Assembly (NCBI RefSeq): GCF_040537815.1
Contig: NZ_JBEWSZ010000012.1
Location: 1 to 64,000, forward strand
DNA: 64,000 bases
Source: Mesorhizobium shangrilense
GTDB lineage: Bacteria; Pseudomonadota; Alphaproteobacteria; Rhizobiales; Rhizobiaceae
Reading direction: 5' to 3'
The translations under genes were made by a program, and so were the position numbers. This document shows positions 1 to 6,913 of this stretch, in pieces; the stretch's first letter is position 1, and every line of letters starts with the position of its first letter. The notes beneath the pieces were generated by a model. That model had not been told where the DNA came from. It ran no database searches and saw only the letters and a program-made list of their open reading frames with translations.

Positions 1-104
1 CCCAAAATGCTCATCCGCATCGCTCTCGCCCGAAAACTTCTCGTCATCCTCAATGCAAAAGCACGCGACGCGCGCAACGAGTTCGCAAATGCAACTTGAC
101 ACCC

Positions 105-400
105 CAGATAGTCGCTCTCCCCCATGTCCATGGGGGAGAGGAACCCAGGCCTTTCAAGGCAGCGACCTCGGCGGTTGGCATTTCCTCTCCCCCACGAATG
201 TGGGGAAGAGGTGGCTCGGCGAAGCCGAGACGGAGTGGGGGAACGCCATATGCGATTGTCCTGCCCTTGAGGGGAGATGCTCGCACCTTCCTGAAAGCGA
301 ACCCAAGCTGGAATGAGAGCAGCGATCTTTCGCGCGCCCTCTGTCCTGCCGGGAATCTCCCCGCAAGGAGGATATTGGCAGCGTCGCCGACGGCGCTTCC
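105..400. repeat. Mosaic of stem-loop intergenic repeats
   Basis: This gene-free stretch holds several strong hairpins. A 12-bp perfect stem lies at 115-126/129-140 (CTCTCCCCCATG, loop TC). A second C-rich/G-rich hairpin lies at about 184-211, and a short CTCGGC-GAA-GCCGAG hairpin at 215-229. A segment at about 336-397 looks like the repeated intergenic palindromes I associate with Mesorhizobium genomes; that is recollection, not a search. The six-frame ORFs crossing it have no recognisable protein features. Probably a nonautonomous repeat mosaic, function unknown. I see no gene in bases 1-104 either. Confidence 0.6.
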
Positions 401-436
401 TTGCGGCGTGGATATGGCCTCCGAAGTCGCCCAACA

Positions 437-473
437 AAAAGGCCCGCGCACCTTGCGATGCGCGGGCCTTTTT
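437..473 (-). terminator. Rho-independent terminator (probably bidirectional)
   Basis: A perfect stem, AAAGGCCCGCGCA paired with TGCGCGGGCCTTT, encloses a short loop and is flanked by A and T runs on both sides. It lies just downstream of the minus-strand gene ending at 495, so it should end that transcript. Confidence 0.85.
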
Positions 474-494
474 CTGGAAGATGTGACTAAGAGA

Positions 495-1331
495 TCAGCC
501 CTTGAGCTTGGCGTTGCAGAGGCTGTAGAAGCCGCCGCCCTTCTGGATCCACTTCAGGCCGCCGAGCGTATTGGCGTCCTTGTTGGCATAGTATTGCTCA
601 AGGCAAGTATGCATACGGCCCTTGGCCGGGGTCTCGGTGGCGAATTTCTGCGAAATCGCCTTCGGGAACGTCACGCCCTTGGGCGCAACGGCGGTCGGCT
701 TTTCCGGCTCGCTGCTGTAGTTCGCTTCGCTCGGAGCCGGCACCGTGTCGTCATCGGACGCGCTGGCGCCGCACTGGCTCTTGCGGAAGTCGTTCCACTT
801 CATGCCGCCCAGCGTATTGGCCGTCTTGGCAGCCTGATACTTGGTGCTGCATTCCGCCATGGTCAGGTTCTTGCCGGTGGCGGCAGGAGCAGCGGCGGTC
901 GTGGTCGCCTTGGCCGCAGGCTTGGTGTCAGCCGCGGCGGTCGCGCCGGCAGCGCACTGCGCCTTGCGGAAGTCGGCCCACTTCATGCCATTCAGCGTAC
1001 CAGCGGCCTTCGCGGCCTGATACTTGGTGCTGCATTCCTTCGCCGTCAGTCCTTTGGCACTGCTGTCAGCGGCAGCAGCGGTCGTGGCGGCGGGCTTTGT
1101 CGTCGCCGTTGTCGTTGCCGCCTTGGTGTCGGAGGTCTTCGTGGCCGCCGCGTCGGTACCGCATTGTGCCTTGCGGAACTGGTTCCAGGTCTGCCCGGCG
1201 AGTGTCCCCGCGTCCTTGGCCGCGTTATACTTGGTGCTGCACTCGGCCATGGTCAGCGCGTTGGCTGGCGCTGCCAGGAACAAGGTTACGACGGCGAGGC
1301 CCGTCAAAGTGGCAAGTCGATGAATGAGCAT
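495..1331 (-). CDS. Exported protein with four Cys-pair repeats
   Basis: 278 aa. A signal peptide covers residues 1-25 (hydrophobic core, cleavage likely after ANA). The mature protein has three clear copies of a roughly 30-residue unit of the form ECSTKY-x-AAK-x(2)-TL-x-G-x(2)-W-x(2)-FRK-x-QC, joined by Ala/Thr/Lys-rich linkers. A fourth divergent copy closes the protein (TCLEQYYANKDANTLGGLKW, then C). Each unit has one Cys near each end, so an intra-unit disulfide in the periplasm is plausible. A GGAG ribosome site precedes the start. Similar short repeats occur in rhizobial hypothetical proteins as I recall; no function is assigned. It stands alone between a terminator and a long promoter region. 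Confidence 0.8.
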   Translation of the reverse strand: MLIHRLATLTGLAVVTLFLAAPANALTMAECSTKYNAAKDAGTLAGQTWNQFRKAQCGTDAAATKTSDTKAATTTATTKPAATTAAAADSSAKGLTAKECSTKYQAAKAAGTLNGMKWADFRKAQCAAGATAAADTKPAAKATTTAAAPAATGKNLTMAECSTKYQAAKTANTLGGMKWNDFRKSQCGASASDDDTVPAPSEANYSSEPEKPTAVAPKGVTFPKAISQKFATETPAKGRMHTCLEQYYANKDANTLGGLKWIQKGGGFYSLCNAKLKG

Positions 1332-1620
1332 AGCGTTTCTCCATTGCAGCCGCCCAAGATGCGTCCCTGCAAATCAATAGCTCTCAACGGTCGGTTGCGC
1401 TAGATGCGAAGTGGCGTATATATCGCCGAAATGCATGCTCATCCCGGCAAGGGGATGAAATCGTTGCAAGTAGCGGCCCCGAAACAAGGTTTTGAGACAG
1501 GCACCCGCGACGAACAACCCGCAAACCTCTGTATTGCCCAACAGCTCTTTCACTACGGTATGCTGGCAAGTTACTTTGTGCAGCGCACAACAATGAATTT
1601 CTAAGGATTCGTAACATATA

Positions 1621-1635
1621 ATCACACAATGTGAT
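1621..1635. promoter_or_regulatory. Inverted repeat upstream of glmM
   Basis: ATCACA-CAA-TGTGAT is a 6-bp-arm inverted repeat about 60 bp before the glmM start, inside a locally AT-rich stretch. The rest of the gap 1332-1697 has no convincing gene. It could be an operator for a dimeric regulator or chance. Confidence 0.3.
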
Positions 1636-1697
1636 GATAGGGCACTGGCCAATTGTGGCATGACGTGCCTCGCAAACGATCGGGGACTCTGGCTAAC

Positions 1698-3050
1698 ATG
1701 GCAGGAAATTACTTCGGCACGGACGGCATCCGCGGGCGCGCCAACAAGTTTCCAATGACCGCTGAAATCGCCATGCGGGTCGGCATGGCCGCCGGTCTCT
1801 CCTTCCAGCGTGGCAGCCATCGTCACCGTGTTGTGCTGGGCAAGGATACGCGGCTTTCCGGTTACATGATCGAGAATGCCATGGTGGCGGGTCTTTGCGC
1901 CGCCGGCATGGACGTGTTCCTGCTCGGCCCGATCCCGACACCGGCCGTCGCCATGTTGGTGCGTTCGCTGCGCGCCGACATCGGCGTCATGATCTCTGCC
2001 TCGCACAATCCCTATTACGACAATGGCATCAAGCTGTTCGGACCCGACGGCTACAAGCTCTCCGACGAGATCGAGGAGCGCATCGAGAGCATGCTCGACA
2101 AGGATATCGAGCTGGCGCTCGCCGATTCCGACGGGCTTGGCCGCGCCAAGCGCGTCGACGGCGTCCATGACCGCTATATCGAATTCGCCAAGCGCACCTT
2201 GCCGCGTTCGATGTCGCTTTCGGGCCTGAGGATCGTCGTCGACTGCGCCAATGGCGCTGCCTACAAGGTGGCGCCCGAGGCGCTGTGGGAACTTGGCGCC
2301 GAGGTTGTCGCCATCAATGTCGAGCCCAATGGCTTCAACATCAACAAGGAATGCGGATCGACCCATCCGGCGGGCCTGCAGAAGAAGGTCCACGAGGTCC
2401 GCGCCGACATCGGCATCGCCCTTGATGGCGATGCGGACCGCGTCGTCATCGTCGACGAGAATGGCACGATCGTTGATGGCGACCAGATCATGGCGCTGAT
2501 TGCCGAGTCCTGGCACCAGAGTGGGCGGCTGGCCGGCGGCGGTGTCGTCTCGACGGTGATGTCCAATCTCGGTCTTGAGCGCTTCCTCGGCGATATGAAG
2601 CTGCAGCTGCATCGTACCAAGGTCGGCGATCGCTATGTCGTCGAGCACATGCGCGCGCATGGGCTCAATGTCGGCGGCGAACAGTCTGGCCACATCGTGC
2701 TGTCCGACTTTTCGACCACAGGTGACGGCCTCGTTTCGGCGCTCCAGGTGCTCGCCTGCATCAAGCGGCAGAACCGGCCGGTCAGCGAGCTGTCGAAGAA
2801 GTTCGAGCCGGTGCCGCAGCTTCTGAAGAACGTCCATTTTTCAGGCGGCAAGCCGCTCGAGGAAGCTCCGGTCAAGGCGGCGATCGAGGATGCCCGCCAT
2901 CGCCTGGGCAAGGCCGGGCGGCTGGTCATCCGGCCTTCGGGCACCGAGCCGCTCATTCGCGTCATGGCGGAAGGCGATGATCCGCAACTGGTCGAAGCCG
3001 TTGTCAACGACATCGTCGAGGTGATTTCGGAAACACGCAGCGCCGCCTGA
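1698..3050 (+). CDS. glmM: Phosphoglucosamine mutase
   Basis: 450 aa, the usual family length. It interconverts glucosamine-6-phosphate and glucosamine-1-phosphate in the cytoplasm, on the route to UDP-GlcNAc for peptidoglycan and lipid A. The start [13 protein letters not shown] matches the family N terminus, so the 15 extra codons possible from 1653 are unlikely. The phosphoserine loop is [11 protein letters not shown] with the catalytic Ser at about residue 102. The Mg-binding loop DGDADR and the C-terminal phosphate-binding [12 protein letters not shown] are intact. It is followed by its own terminator, so it is probably monocistronic here. Confidence 0.97.
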   Translation: MAGNYFGTDGIRGRANKFPMTAEIAMRVGMAAGLSFQRGSHRHRVVLGKDTRLSGYMIENAMVAGLCAAGMDVFLLGPIPTPAVAMLVRSLRADIGVMISASHNPYYDNGIKLFGPDGYKLSDEIEERIESMLDKDIELALADSDGLGRAKRVDGVHDRYIEFAKRTLPRSMSLSGLRIVVDCANGAAYKVAPEALWELGAEVVAINVEPNGFNINKECGSTHPAGLQKKVHEVRADIGIALDGDADRVVIVDENGTIVDGDQIMALIAESWHQSGRLAGGGVVSTVMSNLGLERFLGDMKLQLHRTKVGDRYVVEHMRAHGLNVGGEQSGHIVLSDFSTTGDGLVSALQVLACIKRQNRPVSELSKKFEPVPQLLKNVHFSGGKPLEEAPVKAAIEDARHRLGKAGRLVIRPSGTEPLIRVMAEGDDPQLVEAVVNDIVEVISETRSAA

Positions 3051-3098
3051 TCTCCGGCGCGCCCGGAGGGCGTCACGCCGCTGCCTGGTTGCATCAAA

Positions 3099-3122
3099 GC
3101 TCGCCTTCGGGCGGGCTTTTTT
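3099..3122 (+). terminator. glmM terminator
   Basis: GCTCGCC-TTCG-GGCGGGC followed by TTTTTT, 48 bp after the glmM stop codon. A compact classical intrinsic terminator with a TTCG tetraloop. Confidence 0.9.
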
Positions 3123-3202
3123 GTTGCTTCCAAAATCCGAAAGCCTGGCTCGGAAGCTGGGAGGAACCTCAGATTTTATCGATTCGTGGTTAAGCAACAC
3201 GG

Positions 3203-3239
3203 TTAAACGCCTTTTAACCTTTGCAATTCATTATCCACA
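3203..3239 (+). promoter_or_regulatory. CtrA-type box and DnaA box before an outer-membrane gene
   Basis: TTAA (3203-3206), seven bases, then TTAAC (3214-3218) exactly matches the alphaproteobacterial CtrA consensus TTAA-N7-TTAAC. Another TTAA half-site lies just upstream (3190-3193). TTATCCACA at 3231-3239 is a perfect DnaA box. Together they lie 60-100 bp before the start at 3300, which suggests cell-cycle control of the following gene. Binding is inferred from the consensus only. Confidence 0.6.
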
Positions 3240-3299
3240 ACTGAAGCCAATCAAATCCGGACGCGTTCGCTGTTCCGAAGGTCTTTAGGGGTGACAAGC

Positions 3300-4151
3300 A
3301 TGTTCAATACAGCAAGAAGGGCCTTGTTTGCCGCGCTGTTCGCGGGCGTGGCCGGGCCGGTGTTCGCCGCCGATATGCCGGAGCCGGTGGTCGAGCAGGC
3401 ACCGCCACCGGTCTATGAGCAGCCGGCTCCGGAATATGGCGGCTGGTATATTCGCGGCGACGTCGACTATCACTGGTCGAAGTTCGGCGGCGCCGATTAC
3501 ACCACTTACAATGCAGGGTCGCCCCAGTTTCCCGGCTCCTTTGACACCGGTTCGCTCAAAAGCGCCTTCTCGGCCGGTGCCGGCGTCGGCTACCAGATCA
3601 ACCAGCATTTCCGCACGGATCTCACTGCGGACTGGCTGAGCAGTTCCAGCTTCCAAGGTTCAACCAGCGGGTTCTGCAATACGCCCAATCCCAATACGCC
3701 TTGCGTTTCAACCGACACCTCGTCCTATTCGGCATTGCTGCTTCTGGCCAACGCCTATGTCGATATCGGCACCTGGCACGGCGTGACGCCCTATGTCGGC
3801 GCCGGCATCGGCGGCGCCTGGGTCAAGTGGGATACGCTGCACAACAGCGACGCCGATGGCGACTTCTACCACAACGGCGGCAAGGGATGGCGCTTCGCCT
3901 ACGCCCTCATGGCCGGCGCGTCCTACTGCCTGACCGATCGAGTCAAGCTCGATGTCGGTTACCGCTACAGCCATATCAACGGTGGCAAGATGTTCGACTA
4001 TGCGTCGGACAGCAATGTTGGACCCGGCTACGATCGCGGCATCAGCGTCAACGAAGTGCGCGGCGGCCTGCGCTACCAGTTCGGCAAGTCGGACTGCGCT
4101 CCTCCGCCGGAGCCCTATGTTCCCGAGCCGGAGCCAGTCTACACCAAGTAA
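3300..4151 (+). CDS. Outer-membrane beta-barrel protein (Omp25/Omp31-like)
   Basis: 283 aa. ATG at 3300 is preferred over GTG at 3291 because AGGGG at 3286-3290 sits at good spacing from it. A signal peptide runs to about residue 24 (VFAADM). A Pro/Glu-rich linker (EPVVEQAPPPVYEQP) follows, then a predicted 8-strand barrel with WYIRGDVDYHWSKF, GVGYQINQHFRTDLT and a final LRYQFG strand. An acidic Pro-rich tail (PPEPYVPEPEPVYTK) comes after the barrel, so the classical terminal aromatic is not at the C terminus. It is paralogous in layout to the next gene. Likely a structural outer-membrane protein; transport specificity cannot be read. Confidence 0.85.
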   Translation: MFNTARRALFAALFAGVAGPVFAADMPEPVVEQAPPPVYEQPAPEYGGWYIRGDVDYHWSKFGGADYTTYNAGSPQFPGSFDTGSLKSAFSAGAGVGYQINQHFRTDLTADWLSSSSFQGSTSGFCNTPNPNTPCVSTDTSSYSALLLLANAYVDIGTWHGVTPYVGAGIGGAWVKWDTLHNSDADGDFYHNGGKGWRFAYALMAGASYCLTDRVKLDVGYRYSHINGGKMFDYASDSNVGPGYDRGISVNEVRGGLRYQFGKSDCAPPPEPYVPEPEPVYTK

Positions 4152-4178
4152 CGTTTCGACAGCCTGAGATTGACGAAG

Positions 4179-4204
4179 CCGCCCGGCAAGTGCCGGGCGG
4201 TTTT
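4179..4204 (+). terminator. Terminator after the first outer-membrane gene
   Basis: CCGCCCGGCA-AG-TGCCGGGCGG followed by TTTT, about 30 bp past the stop codon. The 10-bp perfect stem separates the two outer-membrane genes into different transcripts. Confidence 0.85.
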
Positions 4205-4262
4205 CGTTCCAGCAGCGTCGGCGAAAGATCATCGAAATCAATTCGCTAACTGTCTGTTATCC

Positions 4263-4278
4263 TTAACCGCCACTTAAC
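4263..4278 (+). promoter_or_regulatory. CtrA-type box before the second outer-membrane gene
   Basis: TTAA (4263-4266), seven bases, TTAAC (4274-4278) is a second perfect CtrA consensus, with an additional GGTTAAC at 4285-4291. It lies about 75 bp before the start at 4350, the same arrangement as in the upstream paralogue. Confidence 0.55.
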
Positions 4279-4349
4279 CACTATGGTTAACAATGCTTCC
4301 TGAACGGCGCTCGCTATTGCGACCAGCGCCTACTTCGGGAGCCAGGACC

Positions 4350-5234
4350 ATGACCTTCAAATCGCTGACAGCGCTGGCGCTTGCCGCAGTCCTCTTGCCG
4401 CTGTCGCCCGTGCACGCGGCCGATTACGATCCGCCGATCTATGTCGACCAGGCGCCGGACTATCAGCCGGTCGAGGTCGGCTCCGGGTGGTACCTGCGCG
4501 GCGACGTCGGCTATGCGATCAACAAGCCCTATGAATTCTCAGAGACGCCGGCAGGCTTCTCCACCAATACCCAGGGTTTCTCCGGTTCGGTCGGCATGGG
4601 GTATCACTTCAACGACTATCTGCGCGGCGAGTTGAATTTCGGCATGCTTCCGACAAGCTCGTTTGATAACGCCTTCGTTACCACGTGCGCCCGGACCCAA
4701 ACGACGACGGTTGTCAATTCAGCGAGCGTCGTTACCAGCCAGACTTCGGCACTAGAGTCTCCCGTGGCGTCATGCAATGGCTCCAACAACGGCCAGAATC
4801 GGGCCTTCGATGGCATGGCCAGCGCCTTCGTCGATCTTGGAACCTATGTCGGCCTTACACCCTATGTCGGTGGTGGCGTTGGGATCGCCTACACCTCATA
4901 CAGTCTAACCCAAAATGCTCGCAAGTGCGTCAACGGCAACCCAGTCTCCACAACAGACCTTAGCGGCAATACAACGACAATAACCACAACCTGTCTGGAT
5001 CCGAGCAATTATGCAGGTACGTCCTCCAGCGAAAAGCAGTTCAGCGTGACCTATTCACTGGATGCGGGTTTCGCTTACCAGGTCAGCAAGAACCTTTCGC
5101 TCGATCTTGGCTACCAATATGTGGCGTTGCCATCCGCGAAGTATGTGTCCTTTGACAGTGCCGGCACCCCTTCCATCAACAAGGGCCTCAGCTATCAGAC
5201 GGTCAAACTCGGATTGCGTTACGACCTCTGGTAG
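4350..5234 (+). CDS. Outer-membrane beta-barrel protein, paralogue
   Basis: 294 aa. The start at 4350 has AGGA four to six bases upstream and gives a clean signal peptide (MTFKSLTALALAAVLLPLSPVHA|AD); the 19 extra upstream codons do not. The mature N terminus DYDPPIYVDQAPDYQPVEVG precedes WYLRGDVGYAINKPYEF, matching the WYIRGDVDY strand of the neighbour. It ends LGLRYDLW, a canonical aromatic-terminated beta strand recognised by the Bam machinery. Thr/Ser/Asn-rich loops at about residues 115-150 and 190-225 are probably surface exposed. Outer-membrane structural or porin-like role; substrate unknown. Confidence 0.85.
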   Translation: MTFKSLTALALAAVLLPLSPVHAADYDPPIYVDQAPDYQPVEVGSGWYLRGDVGYAINKPYEFSETPAGFSTNTQGFSGSVGMGYHFNDYLRGELNFGMLPTSSFDNAFVTTCARTQTTTVVNSASVVTSQTSALESPVASCNGSNNGQNRAFDGMASAFVDLGTYVGLTPYVGGGVGIAYTSYSLTQNARKCVNGNPVSTTDLSGNTTTITTTCLDPSNYAGTSSSEKQFSVTYSLDAGFAYQVSKNLSLDLGYQYVALPSAKYVSFDSAGTPSINKGLSYQTVKLGLRYDLW

Positions 5235-5258
5235 GGCCCCGAGTTCATGAAATCACGA

Positions 5259-5284
5259 CGGCGGGCCTTGGGTCCGCCGCTTTT
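5259..5284 (+). terminator. Terminator after the second outer-membrane gene
   Basis: CGGCGGGCC pairs with GGTCCGCCG (one G-T wobble) and is followed by CTTTT. It lies 25 bp after the stop codon and before the convergent AraC gene. Confidence 0.75.
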
Positions 5285-5361
5285 GCTTTTCCGGCACCAG
5301 CATTCTTCCCGCGCCTTGAGGCGGTGAGGCAAGAAAATTCACTGGATTGGCGTCGGCGACG

Positions 5362-6453
5362 CTATTCCAGCCGGTTCGCCAAACCAAGCTGTTGCGCGTA
5401 TTCGGCAAAGTGTGCCTGCATATGCGCGAGCCGTTGATCGGTAGGTTCTCCCCTCTGCTGCCGAACGTCGCTTGGCGTCATGTCGAAGCGGGCACGGAAG
5501 GCGCGCAGGAACTGGCTGCTGCTGGAAAAGCCCAGCCCATGGGCGATCTCGATGATCGAGCGCGCCGAGCCGCCGATATGCATGAGTTCCCGGCACGCCG
5601 CGTCCAGCCGCCGTTCCTTCACGACCTTGGCAACGCCACCATCGACGGCAAACACCCGATAGAGATGGGCACGTGAAACCCTGAATCGGCGCATGAGCAG
5701 CGCCGGCCCAAGCTCCGGCTCAGTCAGGTTGGCATCGATGAAATCCAGTACGCGCCGGCGCAGCACTTGTGCGAGGGCAGGATCGCCTGTCGCTCCGTAG
5801 GGCACGTGGCGCGCCAGACCGGAAGCCAGCAGATCAATTGCCGCTTCCTCCATGGCCAGCGCGTCGGCGCGTTCCATTTCCGCCGACACATCCGAGAGGC
5901 TGACGATGAAATCCGCCAGCAGCCGCGTGACGGGAGCGCCGGTCTTGAGCACCACGCCGTGAAGGCTGCGCCCACCCGCTGCCTTGTCCACCCGTGCGCG
6001 GGGGAGCATGATGGATATGGTCGCACCCTGATGCACGCGGCTTTCGAAATTCCGAGCGAGATCGAAGGCGCAGATGTCGCCGGGCCCAACCGAAATCGAC
6101 TGGCCGTCGCAGTCGCCTTCAAGCGTGCCAGTGATGAAAAGCTGGACCAGATATTGATCGAGCCCACCTTGCAGGACGATGCGCCGGTCGCGGCGATATT
6201 GCTGCTGGTTGAAGCTGGTCGGTCCGATCAACAGCGAGCCTATCGCCCGCGACGTCAGCGAGCCTTCGAGCGTGGAATTGCTGTCTTCCGGATGCTGCGT
6301 GGTCTCGAAGAACGGCCGCGTGATCTCGCGCCAATACTCGGTGCGCAGATCCGATTGAACGAGATTCGTCGAGAGGTGCAATTCCTCCTGCACAATCGCC
6401 CTCGCTCCGTGCGCCGTAACGCTGAATGTCCTTGCCGTGACGGGCAGGATCAC
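5362..6453 (-). CDS. AraC-family transcriptional regulator
   Basis: 363 aa from a GTG codon; the start is uncertain because no good ribosome site precedes it. The first 230 residues form an AraC ligand-binding-like domain (IGPTSFNQQQYRRDRR, GPGDICAFDLARNFESRV). Residues about 255-350 are the double helix-turn-helix AraC domain, with RFRVSRAHLYRVF as helix one and IAHGLGFSSSSQFLRAFRARFDMTPSDVR as the second HTH signature. It is divergent from the autotransporter, which is its most likely target. Ligand unknown. Confidence 0.9.
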   Translation of the reverse strand: MILPVTARTFSVTAHGARAIVQEELHLSTNLVQSDLRTEYWREITRPFFETTQHPEDSNSTLEGSLTSRAIGSLLIGPTSFNQQQYRRDRRIVLQGGLDQYLVQLFITGTLEGDCDGQSISVGPGDICAFDLARNFESRVHQGATISIMLPRARVDKAAGGRSLHGVVLKTGAPVTRLLADFIVSLSDVSAEMERADALAMEEAAIDLLASGLARHVPYGATGDPALAQVLRRRVLDFIDANLTEPELGPALLMRRFRVSRAHLYRVFAVDGGVAKVVKERRLDAACRELMHIGGSARSIIEIAHGLGFSSSSQFLRAFRARFDMTPSDVRQQRGEPTDQRLAHMQAHFAEYAQQLGLANRLE

Positions 6454-6523
6454 CGCGCAGCGCTAGCGTGATTCTCCAGCCGCCTCAATGGCTTGGCGAG
6501 CGGACTGCTGCCTGCCCGGCGAG

Positions 6524-6553
6524 ATGAGACGCAACGTACAGACAAATGAGACG
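6524..6553. promoter_or_regulatory. Direct repeat ATGAGACG, candidate AraC operator
   Basis: ATGAGACG occurs at 6524-6531 and again at 6546-6553, 22 bp apart, about two helical turns. Both copies are followed by a downstream ACA. Direct repeats at this spacing suit AraC-family proteins, and the site lies between the regulator and the divergent autotransporter. Confidence 0.4.
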
Positions 6554-6839
6554 TGGTGCTACATTCGCACGTCCGGTTCCGCGCTACCCTCCGGTCGCGG
6601 CGGGCATGACGAAGGGGGCAGGCTGTGCGGCAGCCTGCCGTATGCGCCCCGCAATCCCTGACAGGAAGGCTCGTACTTAAATATCGAATCCGGAGCCTTC
6701 AACGCGGCTCCCGGCAGGGAGTAGCCATGCCTGTTAGTTCAAAGAATTCTCTCGTCAAACACCGGACCGGTCCAGCCTTGTGGATCTGTCTGGCCGGTTC
6801 CTGTGCCTCGCATTCCATCATTTAATTTTAACCGATGGC

Positions 6840-6913
6840 GTAATATAAGAATTGCGTACATATGTGTACATTATAGTAAGTTTCTGGGAAAACGTCGTCT
6901 CTGGGGCCGCCTG
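6840..6913 (+). promoter_or_regulatory. AT-rich leader of the autotransporter
   Basis: This is a markedly AT-rich stretch (about 19 G/C of 60 between 6841 and 6900). It contains an inverted repeat GTACA-TATG-TGTAC at 6856-6869 and TATA-like hexamers. It is probably the promoter or leader of the autotransporter. No strong ribosome-binding site is visible before ATG 6914. The rest of the gap 6454-6839 holds only the ATGAGACG repeats and a doubtful 32-codon ORF. Confidence 0.4.

Noticed and set aside
96..1403. 435-codon plus-strand frame across the repeat region and the exported repeat gene
   Set aside because: Composition is artefactual, and the minus strand encodes the signal-peptide protein with clear repeats.
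1404..1604. 66-codon ORF in the glmM upstream gap
   Set aside because: No ribosome site or recognisable feature; most likely chance.
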